Below are positions 41,224 to 51,127 of a stretch of 64,000 nucleotides of DNA, piece after piece. The DNA is from Myxococcus stipitatus. Its GTDB lineage: Bacteria; Myxococcota; Myxococcia; Myxococcales; Myxococcaceae. Every line of letters starts with the position of its first letter. Position 1 is the first letter of the stretch. The notes under the pieces were generated by a model. That model ran no database searches, had not been told where the DNA came from, and saw only the letters and a program-made list of their open reading frames with translations. The position numbers and the translations under genes are program-made. The stretch spans positions 3,038,001 through 3,102,000 of the forward strand of contig NZ_CP102770.1 of assembly GCF_038561935.1 (NCBI RefSeq), written 5' to 3'.

Positions 41224-43688
41224 AGACCCCCGGATTCATGTCCCTGCTCGTGGGGGCGGTGGTGCTCCTCGCCGGGTGCTTCGACTTCGACGAGGACCAG
41301 AAGGCCTGGTGCAAGAGCCACCCCGAGGCCTGTGCTCCCCTCATCGAGGAGAAGCCGGCCAAGGCGGTCTACGTCGAGAAGAAGAAGACCGTGAGTCTCC
41401 GTGTCCAGGCGAAGGACCCCGCGGGTGACGCCCTTCGATTCTCGTGGTCCTCGAACGCGGGGACCTTCGGCGCGCCGAGCGACACCGGGACGACGACGGA
41501 CATCACCTGGACGGCGCCGGACTGTGTGCCGCCTCCCGCCGCGTCCCTCACGCTCACCGCGAGCAGCACGCGGGAAGCCACCTCCTCCGTGACGTTCTCC
41601 GCCTTCGGCATGCCGGAGTGTCCGACGCTGACGGCCACCGGCCCGCTCGCGACGGCGCGCACCGGGCACACGGCGACGCTGCTGTACTCGAGCGATGTGC
41701 TGGTGCTGGGTGGCGAGGCCTCCGGCACTCCGCTGAGCCGCGCGGAGGTGTACACGCCTCGCTCCCAGGCGTGGGCCCCCTCGCCCGAGCTGCTTCCCGC
41801 GCGGACGGGACACGGCGCGGTGCGGCTCGACTCCGGCGTGGTGCTGGTGACGGGAGGCCGCGGTTCGAGCGGCGCCCTCAAGAACGCGGACCTGTTCGAC
41901 CCGGATGCGCGCACGTGGACCCCCGTGACGCCCCTCACGACGGGCCGCTACGGCCACGCCGCCGTGCTCCTGCGCAGCGGGAAGGTGTTCGTGACGGGCG
42001 GCACCGACGGCAAGGACATCATCGCCACGACGGAGATCTTCACCCAGGGGGCGCAGCCGGAGTGGGCCCCCGCGAGCAACGCCCGCGTGCCTCGCAACCA
42101 TCCGGTGGCCACCGTGGTGGGCTCGGGGAAGGTGCTCGTGTCGGGAGGCATGACCGTGGGCGGGAGCTATCCCGGCAACGCGGATGTCTATGACCCGGAC
42201 ACGGGGACCTGGACCCAGGTGGACGCGGCGGGCGAAGGCCGCGTCGGCCACACCGCGACGGTGCTGCCCTCGGGGCAGGTGCTGGTGACGGGCGGCGCGA
42301 ATGCGCAGAGCGCGCTCGACTCCTCGGTGGTCGTCGACGTGGAGAACCGGCGGGCGTCCCAGAGCGGGCGTCTGGGGACCGCTCGCTCCGGACACACGGC
42401 GACGTTGCTTCCGTCCGGGTTGGTCCTCGTCACGGGCGGACGCGACATGGACCGGAAGGTCGTGGCCTCGGCGGAGGTCTTCGACCCGGAGACTGGGACG
42501 TGGTCGCCGACGTTGCCACTCGCGACGGCGCGCCATGGCCACTCGGCCATCCTGCTCGGGTCCGGCAAGGTGCTGCTGGTGGGAGGAGAAAGCGAGGGCG
42601 GCGCGCTCGTGTCCGCCGAGCTCTATGACCCCGGGACGAAGACCTGGACCAGCACGGCCCGCCTGCTCACCGAGCGCGTGGACCACACGGCCACGCTTCT
42701 CGAGTCAGGACAGGTCCTGGTGCTGGGGGGCAGCAGCCTGTCGGCCTCGGGCTCCGATGTCTTCCTCGCGGCGGCGGAGCGGTATGACCCCGCGACGGGC
42801 AAGTGGGCCAACACGGCGTCCATGCAGGCCGCGCGCAAGCGCCACACGGCGACGCTGCTGCCCTCCGGGCGCGTCCTGGTTGTCGGCGGCCACAATGCCA
42901 CCCGCGACGTGACGGAGGTGGAGCTCTTCGACCCTGCCGCGGGGAGCTGGTCCTCCGGCGGGAAGCTCCTGGCGGGCCGGTTCTTCCATTCGGCCACGTT
43001 GCTGCCGTCGGGCAAGGTCCTGGTCGCGGGAGGAGATGGCGACGGAGGACCGCTCGCCTCGGCGGAGCTGTATGACCCCGCCTTGGGGACGTGGGAGGCC
43101 ACGGGGGCCATGAACGTTGGCCGCGTGAGTCACACGGCGACGCTGCTCCCTTCGGGGGAGGTGCTCGTGACGGGCGGATACGGGTTCGTCTCGGGGGTGG
43201 GCGTCGTACTCCATTCCGCGGAGCTCTATGACCCGAAGACGGGGACATGGGCCTTCACGGGCCCCATGTCCATCACTCGCGGCAACCACACGGCGACGCT
43301 GCTCCCCTCGGGGAAGGTGCTGGTGGTCGCGGGCCACAGCACGACGGGGCAGGTGGCGTCCGTGCGGACGGCGGAGCTCTACGACCCGGCGACTCGCAAG
43401 TGGGCGGCGACCGGGAGCCTCACCGAGAATCGGCGGACCCACTCCACCGTCTTGCTGGCCTCGGGAAAGGTGCTCGTCACAGGGGGCTTCGGAGGCTTCG
43501 AGGACCGCTTCTATCTCTCGCAGAGTGAGGTGTTCGACCCGGCGACGGAGCGGTGGTCGCTCACCAGCGGACTGCTGACCCCGCGGCAGGGGGCGACGGC
43601 GACAGTGCTTCCCTTGGGCAAGGTCCTGGTGACCGGCGGCCGGGGCTACGAGAACGTGCAGGGAGAGGCCGAGCTGTACATGCCGTGA
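41220..43688 (+). CDS. Lipoprotein with 14 kelch repeats
   Basis: An 822-residue surface lipoprotein (LLAGC, lipid Cys at residue 20). An Ig/PKD-like domain (about 50-130, KDPAGDALRFSWSSNAG) precedes about 14 kelch motifs, each near 50 residues, built on GHTATLLPSGKVLVTGG and AELYDPxTGTW. Fourteen units would make two seven-bladed propellers. Kelch propellers bind proteins or glycans. ATG 41220 overlaps the upstream stop, and GAGGTGG precedes it. The near-identical repeat cores invite recombination, so copy number may vary between strains. Confidence 0.88.
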   Translation: MKTPGFMSLLVGAVVLLAGCFDFDEDQKAWCKSHPEACAPLIEEKPAKAVYVEKKKTVSLRVQAKDPAGDALRFSWSSNAGTFGAPSDTGTTTDITWTAPDCVPPPAASLTLTASSTREATSSVTFSAFGMPECPTLTATGPLATARTGHTATLLYSSDVLVLGGEASGTPLSRAEVYTPRSQAWAPSPELLPARTGHGAVRLDSGVVLVTGGRGSSGALKNADLFDPDARTWTPVTPLTTGRYGHAAVLLRSGKVFVTGGTDGKDIIATTEIFTQGAQPEWAPASNARVPRNHPVATVVGSGKVLVSGGMTVGGSYPGNADVYDPDTGTWTQVDAAGEGRVGHTATVLPSGQVLVTGGANAQSALDSSVVVDVENRRASQSGRLGTARSGHTATLLPSGLVLVTGGRDMDRKVVASAEVFDPETGTWSPTLPLATARHGHSAILLGSGKVLLVGGESEGGALVSAELYDPGTKTWTSTARLLTERVDHTATLLESGQVLVLGGSSLSASGSDVFLAAAERYDPATGKWANTASMQAARKRHTATLLPSGRVLVVGGHNATRDVTEVELFDPAAGSWSSGGKLLAGRFFHSATLLPSGKVLVAGGDGDGGPLASAELYDPALGTWEATGAMNVGRVSHTATLLPSGEVLVTGGYGFVSGVGVVLHSAELYDPKTGTWAFTGPMSITRGNHTATLLPSGKVLVVAGHSTTGQVASVRTAELYDPATRKWAATGSLTENRRTHSTVLLASGKVLVTGGFGGFEDRFYLSQSEVFDPATERWSLTSGLLTPRQGATATVLPLGKVLVTGGRGYENVQGEAELYMP

Positions 43689-43705
43689 GTCGTGCGAGAC
43701 GAACC

Positions 43706-43732
43706 GCCACGCGCCAGGGGTGGGCGCGTGGC
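43706..43732. terminator. Hairpin terminator between convergent genes
   Basis: GCCACGCGCC (43706-43715) and GGCGCGTGGC (43723-43732) are perfect 10-base arms with a 7-base loop. The hairpin lies between the ends of the kelch lipoprotein and the methyltransferase genes. Confidence 0.7.
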
Positions 43733-43746
43733 AGGGCGCCTCGAGC

Positions 43747-44727
43747 TCAGGCGCGGGGGGCCGCGTCGGCCTTCCGCCACTGGATGTCGATGTTCTTCAC
43801 CCAGGCCTCGCCCCGGCCATCGCCTCGGTCCTCGGCGTGGAGGGAGAGCTCACCCGCCTCGGCCTCGAAGACACACGGCATCGACTGGGGCTGCTCCGCG
43901 TGGACGTCGAAGGTGGCGAGCACCCGGCCCGACTGCTTCACCACGAGCCGTCCGCACCACGCATGGGCATGCGCCTCCAGCGTGACGGTCCCGGGGCGGG
44001 CGAGCGAGAACGTCGCTGACTCGTGGGTGCCCGCGAGCACGAAGAGCATCCCGTCGCGCTGCGTGTACTTCCCCTTGATGCGTCGAGGCGGGTTCGGCTT
44101 GCGCAGGAGGGAGAGACAGTCGAGCGCCGGGTTTCCGCCCCACTCAATCACCTTCTGGAACGCGACGGTCAGCCCCTCCTTGTGCGCGTAGTGCGCGAAG
44201 AGCTCCTTGCTCATGAAGTTGCGGATGTTGGGATTGTCCATCCATTTGCCGCAGGGATTGGCCGTGTAGTTCGAGTGGTGGATGAACGCGTGGGCGCCGG
44301 GCTCCAGGATGCGGAAGAACTCCCGCAGGTAGTTCCGAACCACGTCACTGTCGAAGTGGACCATGGCGTCGAAACAGTAGACGAGCGTCACCGAGTCATC
44401 GCGCAGCGCCGAGAGCGAGGAGCCGTCGTTGACGACATAGCGGAGGTTGGCGTCCCGGCCCTTGAAGCGGCGGCGGCAGAAGTCGATGTTCTCCTTGTTG
44501 ATGTCCACCACGTGGAGGCTGCGCGCCAGGGGCAGCAGGAACTCGGTGTTCCGGCCGTGGCCGGCCGCGAGGTCGACGACGGAGGTGAACTCACACTCGC
44601 CGATGACAGGCCAGATGAGGTTCTTCCACGCGTCGGGCATGAAGCGCTCGACCTCTTCGTAGTACGCGTGCTCCTTCCAGTCGTCCCCCACCTCTTTGGC
44701 CAGGCCTGCGACTCCCTTGCTCGTCAT
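43747..44727 (-). CDS. SAM-dependent methyltransferase with C-terminal beta-domain
   Basis: A 326-residue protein. Residues 40-200 are a class I methyltransferase: motif I VVDLAAGHGRNTEFLL, acidic VVDINKENIDFC, and YCFDAMVHFDSDVVRNYL. The remaining 110 residues form a beta-rich domain (LARPGTVTLEAHAHAWCGRLVVK), resembling the small sandwich added in some glycan or natural-product methyltransferases. ATG 44727 has GGAG ten bases upstream. It is 77 bases after the CocE-type hydrolase gene on the same strand, so shared transcription is possible. Confidence 0.85.
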   Translation of the reverse strand: MTSKGVAGLAKEVGDDWKEHAYYEEVERFMPDAWKNLIWPVIGECEFTSVVDLAAGHGRNTEFLLPLARSLHVVDINKENIDFCRRRFKGRDANLRYVVNDGSSLSALRDDSVTLVYCFDAMVHFDSDVVRNYLREFFRILEPGAHAFIHHSNYTANPCGKWMDNPNIRNFMSKELFAHYAHKEGLTVAFQKVIEWGGNPALDCLSLLRKPNPPRRIKGKYTQRDGMLFVLAGTHESATFSLARPGTVTLEAHAHAWCGRLVVKQSGRVLATFDVHAEQPQSMPCVFEAEAGELSLHAEDRGDGRGEAWVKNIDIQWRKADAAPRA

Positions 44728-44804
44728 CGGACCGTGTCTCCTGGTACTGGGTGGGCCCGGAGCAGACCCAATCCCATCGAGCGGGGCAAGCGAACTCGGT
44801 GGGG

Positions 44805-47084
44805 TCAAGGATGTGTAGGGGCGGGTGTTGCAATGGGCGGCGGCTCCCGCCAGAGGGGGAGGACCACGCGGCTGCCGCCGAGCCAGGAGACGTCGAGCGG
44901 AACCTTCGCGTCGGCGATGGACTCATCGCTGACGTCCTTGCCCGTGCCGTGGTTGAGCTGGGATTGGGAGTGCTTGTTGATGGCGAGGCCGATGACGAGC
45001 TGGCTGCCGGCCTCGAGCTTCCGGCTGGTCATCCGGCCGCTCTGGAACGTGAGGCGCTGCTGCTTGCCGGGCACGAGCAGTCGCCGCCGGGTGCGGTCTC
45101 CGACGTGGCTGGCGCGGGTCAGCAGATAGGACAGGTAGATGTACTCACCCTTCGCCGTGCGCTCGTAGAGCACCACGCTGAAGTCGAAGTCCTTCTTGTT
45201 GCTGATGAAGTCGAGGCGCCCGGAGAACAGGCCGCTCAGCTCCACGGGAGCGGGGAGCGGCTCGCTGACGAACATGAAGCCGTTGTGCACACCCGCCGTG
45301 GCGGCGACGATGTTCTCGGGCTCGTAGTGTCCACCGGGGGAGCGGTCCTTGAAGTCCACGCGCTGGCGCAGCGCCGTGCCCGGCGCGGGCGGCCGGGCGG
45401 TGAGCAGGTGGGTGTCTCCCGACGAGGCCGGCGCCAGGTACAGGGTGAGCGAGTCATTGCTCACGCCGCCCAGGTCATGCGCGTGCTTCCACGTGTTCGC
45501 CCCCATCACCTGGTAGTTGATGCGGTCCTTGAGCAGCGCGGGCCGAGGCCCCTGGCGGAGCACATGGTCCATCCACTGGTAGCGCAGCGCCTCCACGTCG
45601 AGCCGGGCGACGGGGTCGATGCGATAGCCGCGCAGCTCGTCGCTGGAGACGCGCTGTCCGCCGACGTGGTCATACGGCCCGATGACGAAGGTGTGGTTGG
45701 CGTCCTTCGCGTACTTCAGGTGCTCGGTGAGGTAGTACATCGCGCTCAAGGAGCAGCCGTCGTAGTAGCCCGTCGTGGTGAGGATGGGGATGCGGACGCG
45801 GGCGAACTCCTCTCGGTAGGGAATCATCTTCCGCCAGTACGCGTCGTAGGTCGGGTGCTTCAGCCAGCGCTGGAAGAAGGGGTTGGGGCGTCCGTCCAGC
45901 TTCTCCAGGGCGCGGTAGGGCTCGCCGCTCGTGTACCAGCGCTCGTCGAGCGCGTCCCAGCGGGCGCCGTCGAAGTAGTCCGCGTCCGCCAGGCCCTTGT
46001 CGAGCGTGACGTAGCGCGGCCACTTGTAGAAGAAGTTCTGGAAGACGTTGCCCTGCATGGGCACGTCGATGCCGGGGGCGACGGGGACCGAAGGCATGAT
46101 GGTCTTGAGCGCCGGGTGTCCCCGCTTCGCCGCGGACCACTGGGTGAAGCCCTCGTAGCTGCCGCCGAACATGCCGACCTGTCCATCGCTCCACGGCTGG
46201 CGGCTCACCCAGTCGATGACGGCGATGGCGTCAGCTCCATCGTGCTCGAAGGGGACGGGCTCCTGGGGGCTGTTGCGCTTGCCGCGGGTGTTCGCCGTCA
46301 CCCCCGCGTATCCGTGGGCCGCCGAGCGCATGGCCTCGCTCAGGTTGAACGCGTTGGCGTAGATGGTGAAAGACATCACGGTGGGCAGGCGGTCGGTGGC
46401 CTTGCGCGGACGCACCACGATGACGGACACGGCGGCCCCGTCGGGCGTGGGCACCAGCACGTCCTTCTCGATGAGGTAGCGGCGGGAGTCATCCTCGGCC
46501 CAAAGGGCCTCCGACTCCGCGAGCAGCGCCTGATAGGCCCGATGCACCTGATAGAGGCGCACCAGGTCCAGGGCCTGGGGCAGCGTGACGCGTCCGGACT
46601 TCCGAGCGCCCTCGACGGCGGTCTCCAGGTCCGTCCGGGCTCGCTCCAGGTCGAAGCGGAACATGCCCGTCGCCTGAAAGGCCGCCAGGTCGTCGAGGGC
46701 GCCAAAGGACTCCTGGAACGCCGCGCGGAGGGCCTTCGCGTAGGGTGTCCCGTGCGTGGCCTGATCGAGCCGGGCCTTCGCGTGGACTTCGTACTGGAGG
46801 AAGGTGGTGCCCTTGAGGGGCACATTCGTCTCGCGCAGGGGCCGCAGGGCGCGGATGGAGGCGACGGCGCCGCCGAAGTCCCCCGTGGCGAGCTGGAGTC
46901 GGAACAGGTGGCCCAGTCTCGTGCCGAGGTCCTGCTCCTGGTACACGGCCAGCACCTCGCGCGCGAGCGCTGGAATGGCGCGGTCCAGCTCCTCGGCGGT
47001 GGTGGAGGCCGGCGCGGCGAAGTCGCGCGGCTGGGCGTGGACGAGCGTGGAGACGAGGAGGGTGAGACAGAGCAGATGGCGCAT
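44805..47084 (-). CDS. Secreted CocE/NonD (X-Pro dipeptidyl-peptidase S15-like) hydrolase
   Basis: A 759-residue exported serine hydrolase with a signal peptide to about residue 18. An extra helical N-terminal region (about 30-200) precedes the catalytic domain. The nucleophile elbow is MFGGSYEGFTQW, the acid/His region includes FVIGPYDHVGG, and the start of the domain has VLVPTPDGAAVSVIVVRP. The C-terminal 230 residues form the jelly-roll domain typical of CocE, cephalosporin-ester hydrolases and X-Pro peptidases. Specificity (ester or amide) cannot be told from sequence. Confidence 0.9.
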   Translation of the reverse strand: MRHLLCLTLLVSTLVHAQPRDFAAPASTTAEELDRAIPALAREVLAVYQEQDLGTRLGHLFRLQLATGDFGGAVASIRALRPLRETNVPLKGTTFLQYEVHAKARLDQATHGTPYAKALRAAFQESFGALDDLAAFQATGMFRFDLERARTDLETAVEGARKSGRVTLPQALDLVRLYQVHRAYQALLAESEALWAEDDSRRYLIEKDVLVPTPDGAAVSVIVVRPRKATDRLPTVMSFTIYANAFNLSEAMRSAAHGYAGVTANTRGKRNSPQEPVPFEHDGADAIAVIDWVSRQPWSDGQVGMFGGSYEGFTQWSAAKRGHPALKTIMPSVPVAPGIDVPMQGNVFQNFFYKWPRYVTLDKGLADADYFDGARWDALDERWYTSGEPYRALEKLDGRPNPFFQRWLKHPTYDAYWRKMIPYREEFARVRIPILTTTGYYDGCSLSAMYYLTEHLKYAKDANHTFVIGPYDHVGGQRVSSDELRGYRIDPVARLDVEALRYQWMDHVLRQGPRPALLKDRINYQVMGANTWKHAHDLGGVSNDSLTLYLAPASSGDTHLLTARPPAPGTALRQRVDFKDRSPGGHYEPENIVAATAGVHNGFMFVSEPLPAPVELSGLFSGRLDFISNKKDFDFSVVLYERTAKGEYIYLSYLLTRASHVGDRTRRRLLVPGKQQRLTFQSGRMTSRKLEAGSQLVIGLAINKHSQSQLNHGTGKDVSDESIADAKVPLDVSWLGGSRVVLPLWREPPPIATPAPTHP

Positions 47085-47197
47085 GAGGCCTCGGCGAAGT
47101 GCCGTGGACCTTACTCCCCGCCGCGTCCTTCACCACACGTCAAAGCCAAGGGCGTCCCCTTGGCTGAGACATGGCACCGGATGTCTGGGCGGTGCGG

Positions 47198-47440
47198 TCA
47201 ACACGACCAATAGTTGTTGGGCGCCGGCGGGCACTGGCAGACGCTCGAGCCGCCCCCTCTCCAACCGCAGATGGTGGTGCGTCCAGAGGTACACGGCTGT
47301 CCTTGGAGGTCATCACAGATGCCAATGAGCTCCGAGGCGTTCGACTGGGTGGGGTCCTCGAGTTCTTCGGGTGAAGCGGCTCCACCACAGGCAAGACCCA
47401 GGATGGACAGACACGCAACCACGAGCATGCGAAGGCGCAC
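47198..47440 (-). CDS. Small Cys-rich lipoprotein
   Basis: An 80-residue lipoprotein starting at GTG 47440, chosen because GGAGG lies eight bases upstream; ATG 47428 is four codons later. The lipobox is GLAC (lipid Cys about residue 18). The mature part has six cysteines in IGICDD, QPCTSGRTTICGW and VCQCPPAPNNYWSC, giving a compact disulfide-rich tail. It has the same general plan as other small lipoproteins in this window but no clear sequence match. Confidence 0.65.
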   Translation of the reverse strand: MRLRMLVVACLSILGLACGGAASPEELEDPTQSNASELIGICDDLQGQPCTSGRTTICGWRGGGSSVCQCPPAPNNYWSC

Positions 47441-47668
47441 GGGAGAGACCTCCTTCAGCGGGTGGGACTGGACTGCGATTGTCATTATTGCCTTGTTTGC
47501 TTGGATTTTCACCTTGTCGGGCTTGGGTCTGGGGAGTGTGGGCCGCCATGCCGCATGGGCACCGTTCACCGCATGCGGGAGTTCCGCGATGGCTGGCCAG
47601 ACCCTGGGCGTTTCCGGGCCTGAATCCTGGCTTGGGGGCGGGTGGAGGGCACGGTAGGGTGGCGTGCG

Positions 47669-48766
47669 ATGAAACTTGCGTCTGTTGTTGGGTGTTTCTT
47701 GTTCCTGGGGCTCTCGGCGTGTCGGTATTCCGCCTGGGTTCCGACCTTGCCCGCCAGTCATGGGTACTTGTCCTCCGCCCTGACTCACCACCAGCGGGGA
47801 GGCGTCGCGGAGCTGCGTGTCCATGGCGGGGACCCGATGGCGAAGCGCGGCACGGAGCCCTTGGCCGTCGTGTCTCCCGACGAGGCCCCTGGTGTCTTCG
47901 CGGAGGCGGTTCGGGTCCTCGAGGGGAAGCCCACGGAGGAGCAGGTCCAGTAGGCCCTCGCGGATGTCTCGGCCACCTGCTACCAGACGGGACTGCCCGA
48001 GGCGTGTGCCTACCTGCATGAGCGCTTCGAGCCGCCCCGTCGATACGCGGGACAGATGCCCGAGTTCCCCGAGGAGGTTCATCGAGAGGGGACCGTGGTC
48101 ATGGTCGTTCTCGAATGCACCCTCGGAACGGATGGCCGTCCTCGAAACATCCAGGTGGTGGAGGCCTCGACGCAGGAGCTCACGGGCATCGTGGTGAGGT
48201 CCCTGGCGGGCTTCCGCTTCTTTCCCGCGACCTTCGCGGGACACCCCATCGAGATTCGCTACGGCATGTCCGCCAGCGCCTACCCCCAGGCGATGAAGCT
48301 CACGCCCGAGCAAGAGCTGGCGTGGGGCCAGGTCCGCGTCAAGACCTTCCCCAAGAGCCTCCAGGCCTGGTTGCACCTGTCGCGGGTGCTGGCGCGAGAC
48401 AACGCCCAGGCCCCTGGCTACGAGCAGGCCTTGCGGGAGCTGAACTTCCTCAGCCCCAGCTACTGGTGGAGCGCGACCGAGCTCGCCTGGCTGTATGCGG
48501 AGGCGGGACGCTACGAAGAGGCCGCGCCGCTCGCGCTCACGGGACGCCGCCATGCTCCCGAGAACGCCTACGCGCTGGAGACCTCGGCCCGCGTGGCCTT
48601 CCACCAGAACCGCTGCCCGGAGGCCGTCGAGGAGCAGCGACTGGCCCTCTCGAAGCTCCCCGAGGAGTGGCCTCGCGAGGAGCGGGAGCGCTTCGAGCGC
48701 ACACTCGCCGACTACCAGCGACAGTGCGCGGCGCCTCCGTCCGTGCCTGTTGCTCCGAGCACCTGA
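47669..48766 (+). pseudogene. TonB-C-terminal-domain lipoprotein gene with in-frame TAG
   Basis: One continuous frame runs from ATG 47669 to 48766 except for TAG at 47951-47953 (codon 95). Before it is a lipoprotein signal (GLSAC) and a short domain. After it the frame goes on as ALADVSATCYQTGLPEACAYL, then a TonB C-terminal-like domain (EGTVVMVVLECTLGTDGRP, SLAGFRFFPATFAGHPIEI) and a TPR-like end. CAG to TAG would be a single transition. The downstream part alone could only start at an internal ATG and would lack a signal peptide. Readthrough is possible but unsupported. Confidence 0.8.
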
Positions 48767-48873
48767 CGCCTCGGGCGAAGTGCTGAAACACTCCCACCTC
48801 CCCTGGGGGACTCCTTGAGAGGCCCTGGGGGGCTCCCTACCTTGCGTCCCTGGCCGGGCTGGGAGGAGCGGAC

Positions 48874-50295
48874 ATGCGAGTCAGGGGGTGGGCCTGGGTC
48901 TTGTGGGGGCTGGTGGCGGGCTGCGGTGTCGCTCCGGACGAGACGCCTCGGGAGGTGACCGCACAAGCCTGCCCTCCCGGCGTGGCGTCGCGAGTGCGCA
49001 TCGTCAACTTCCCGAGCCTCGCGCCTCAGGGCCACGTGGAGGGACTCACCGACGTCCAGGGGACGCTCTTCTTCACCGTCACCCCGGTCTGGGTGGGCGG
49101 CGCCGTGCTGTGGCGGAGCGACGGCACGGAAGCGGGAACGGTCCCCGTGCGGTCGTTCCCGTCCGGCGTCTACGCGGAGGGCGCGTCGGTGGCCGTGGGC
49201 TCCACGCTCTTCTTCCAGGTGTTCGACCAGGTCACGGGGATGGTGGAGCTCTGGACCAGTGATGGGACGGACGGAGGAACCCGGTTCATCCGGGCCTTCA
49301 CTCCCGGGAGCACGGGCCCCGCCCTGCGAGGCATCACCGCCCTCAAAGACCAGCGGGTGGTCTTCTTCCACCAGACGCCGACAGGGAGCACCGAGGTGTG
49401 GAGCTCGGACGGGAGTCGCGCGGGCACGGTGCTGCTGGCGACACTCACGGATGTCCTCGACCTCGCCTACCACCAGACGTTGAAGGTCGACGAGGTCCTG
49501 CTGTTCTTCCGGGCCCAGCGCGGGGCCACGACGCTGTGGCGCACCGACGGCTCGCGCGTGGGGACGGAGGCCTTCAAGAAGCTGGACTCGGAGGTGGTGC
49601 ACATCGAGCAGGTGGGCCGGGCGGGGGACCAGGGCCTGTTCATCCTGCGAGATGGCATGAATCACGAGGTCTGGAAGACGGACGGCACGACGGATGGCAC
49701 GCTCCGGCTGGACACGTTCGGCGAGGAGGTCCGTCTGCTGGGCGGACTGGGCTCCAAGGTCTACGTGGCCCAGTCGTCGCGGCTCTACAGCCTCCCGCTG
49801 AGCGGCGGAGGGCGGACGCTCATCACCACCTTGCCTCGCGACAACGAGCGCCAGCGCCACTGGGTCCAGCGGGCCGTGGCCTCGGGGGACTCGCTCTACT
49901 TCGCGACGGCGCTCCAGGGCCAGGGGCCCATGCCGGACGACGTGCGCCTCTGGGTGACGAATGGAACGGCCCGAGGCACCCGCGAGCTCTTCCGCTCCCT
50001 GCAGCGCGATGACATGTCCTACTCACCCGTGGTCGCCACGGGCACGGGCACCGTCCTCTTCCTCGGCTCACGCGAGGGGGCGCCGCTCTACCCCTGGTTC
50101 ACGCGAGGCACGGCCGCGACGACCGGACAACTGGCGAGTGTCGATGTCCCCGTGGTGCAGGGGCTCGGGCCGGACCCCTTCGTGCGCTCGGGCGGGCGCA
50201 TGTTCTTCCCCGCGTCGGATGACACGGGACTGGAGCAGCTCTGGTCCGTCCCCGTCCCGTTCATCTGCCCACCCGGCGTGCGCGAGTCGCGGTAG
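48874..50295 (+). CDS. ELWxxDGT-repeat lipoprotein
   Basis: A 473-residue lipoprotein (VAGC, lipid Cys at residue 17) made of repeated ELWxSDGTxxGT units. Those visible are VLWRSDGTEAGT, ELWTSDGTDGGT, EVWSSDGSRAGT, TLWRTDGSRVGT, EVWKTDGTTDGT and RLWVTNGTARGT. The repeats are about 50-60 residues apart and probably form a seven-bladed propeller. This repeat is known from myxobacterial and other exported proteins; its ligand is not known. GGAGGAGCGGAC precedes the ATG. Confidence 0.9.
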   Translation: MRVRGWAWVLWGLVAGCGVAPDETPREVTAQACPPGVASRVRIVNFPSLAPQGHVEGLTDVQGTLFFTVTPVWVGGAVLWRSDGTEAGTVPVRSFPSGVYAEGASVAVGSTLFFQVFDQVTGMVELWTSDGTDGGTRFIRAFTPGSTGPALRGITALKDQRVVFFHQTPTGSTEVWSSDGSRAGTVLLATLTDVLDLAYHQTLKVDEVLLFFRAQRGATTLWRTDGSRVGTEAFKKLDSEVVHIEQVGRAGDQGLFILRDGMNHEVWKTDGTTDGTLRLDTFGEEVRLLGGLGSKVYVAQSSRLYSLPLSGGGRTLITTLPRDNERQRHWVQRAVASGDSLYFATALQGQGPMPDDVRLWVTNGTARGTRELFRSLQRDDMSYSPVVATGTGTVLFLGSREGAPLYPWFTRGTAATTGQLASVDVPVVQGLGPDPFVRSGGRMFFPASDDTGLEQLWSVPVPFICPPGVRESR

Positions 50296-50315
50296 CCGGG
50301 GAACGTGAGGCGGTG

Positions 50316-51014
50316 CTACGGCTTCTTCTCGCGCAGCACGCGGAGCACCTCGCGTGCGGTGTCGGCGGAGGAGGCCGGGTTCTGTCCCGTGACGAGGCGC
50401 CCGTCGCTCACGGTGAAGCTCCCCCACAAGGGGCCGGACTCGTAGCGGGCGCCCTGCTCACGCAGGCGCGTCTCCAGCGCGAAGGGGACGATGGCGTCGA
50501 ACTTCGCGGCCTTCTCTTCCGCGTTGCTGAAGGCCGCCACGCGCTTGCCGGCCACCAGGGGCTTGCCATCCGGCCCCTTCACGCCCACGAGCGCCGCGGG
50601 CCCATGGCAGACGGCCGCCACCACCGCGCCTCGTGCGTATCCCGAGGACAGGAGCTGGTGGGTGGGCTCATGCTTCGCCAGGTCCCACATGACGCCGTGG
50701 CCGCCCACGACGAAGTACGCATCGTAGGTGTCCTTTACCTGCGCGAGCGTGAGCGTGTTCGCGAGCTTCCGCTTCGCCTGGGCATCAGCGAGGAAGGCCT
50801 TCGTGGCCGGGGACGCTTCCTTCTCGCTGCGAGGGTCCACCGGCGGCGTGCCGCCCCGAGGCGAGGCGATGTCCACCTGGGCGCCGGCCTGGACGAACTG
50901 CGCATAGGGCGCGGCGAGCTCCTCGAGCCAGAAGCCGGTCTTCTCTCCGGTGTCTCCGAACTGTGAGTGGCTGGTGACAATCAGCAGGACCTTCACGGCG
51001 GTCAGCGCTTCCAT
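50316..51014 (-). CDS. DJ-1/PfpI family protein (type 1 glutamine amidotransferase-like, HchA-like)
   Basis: A 232-residue DJ-1/PfpI-superfamily protein. The nucleophile-elbow cysteine lies in AAVCHGPAALVG with the following His typical of HchA/YhbO-like chaperone or glyoxalase members. VKVLLIVTSH at the start and GGHGVMWDLA are further conserved segments. Such proteins detoxify methylglyoxal or repair glycated molecules in tested cases. ATG 51014 has GGGGAGC upstream; the open frame reaches 51110. Confidence 0.88.
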   Translation of the reverse strand: MEALTAVKVLLIVTSHSQFGDTGEKTGFWLEELAAPYAQFVQAGAQVDIASPRGGTPPVDPRSEKEASPATKAFLADAQAKRKLANTLTLAQVKDTYDAYFVVGGHGVMWDLAKHEPTHQLLSSGYARGAVVAAVCHGPAALVGVKGPDGKPLVAGKRVAAFSNAEEKAAKFDAIVPFALETRLREQGARYESGPLWGSFTVSDGRLVTGQNPASSADTAREVLRVLREKKP

Positions 51015-51127
51015 GGCGTAGCTCCCCGGGCCCGCTCGAGGGGCCCACGCCGCCAGGGATATACGCCGGCCTCCCACCAGAAAACCGAGAGCGTCTTCAC
51101 TGACACTCAAGCCCTGCTTGGCAATGC

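Noticed and set aside
41600..43700. Tandem DNA repeat or satellite
   Set aside because: The periodicity is explained by the kelch repeats of the encoded protein.
48056..48766. Separate gene starting at ATG 48056
   Set aside because: It is in the same frame as the upstream lipoprotein fragment and begins inside the domain; a single gene with a stop mutation explains it better.
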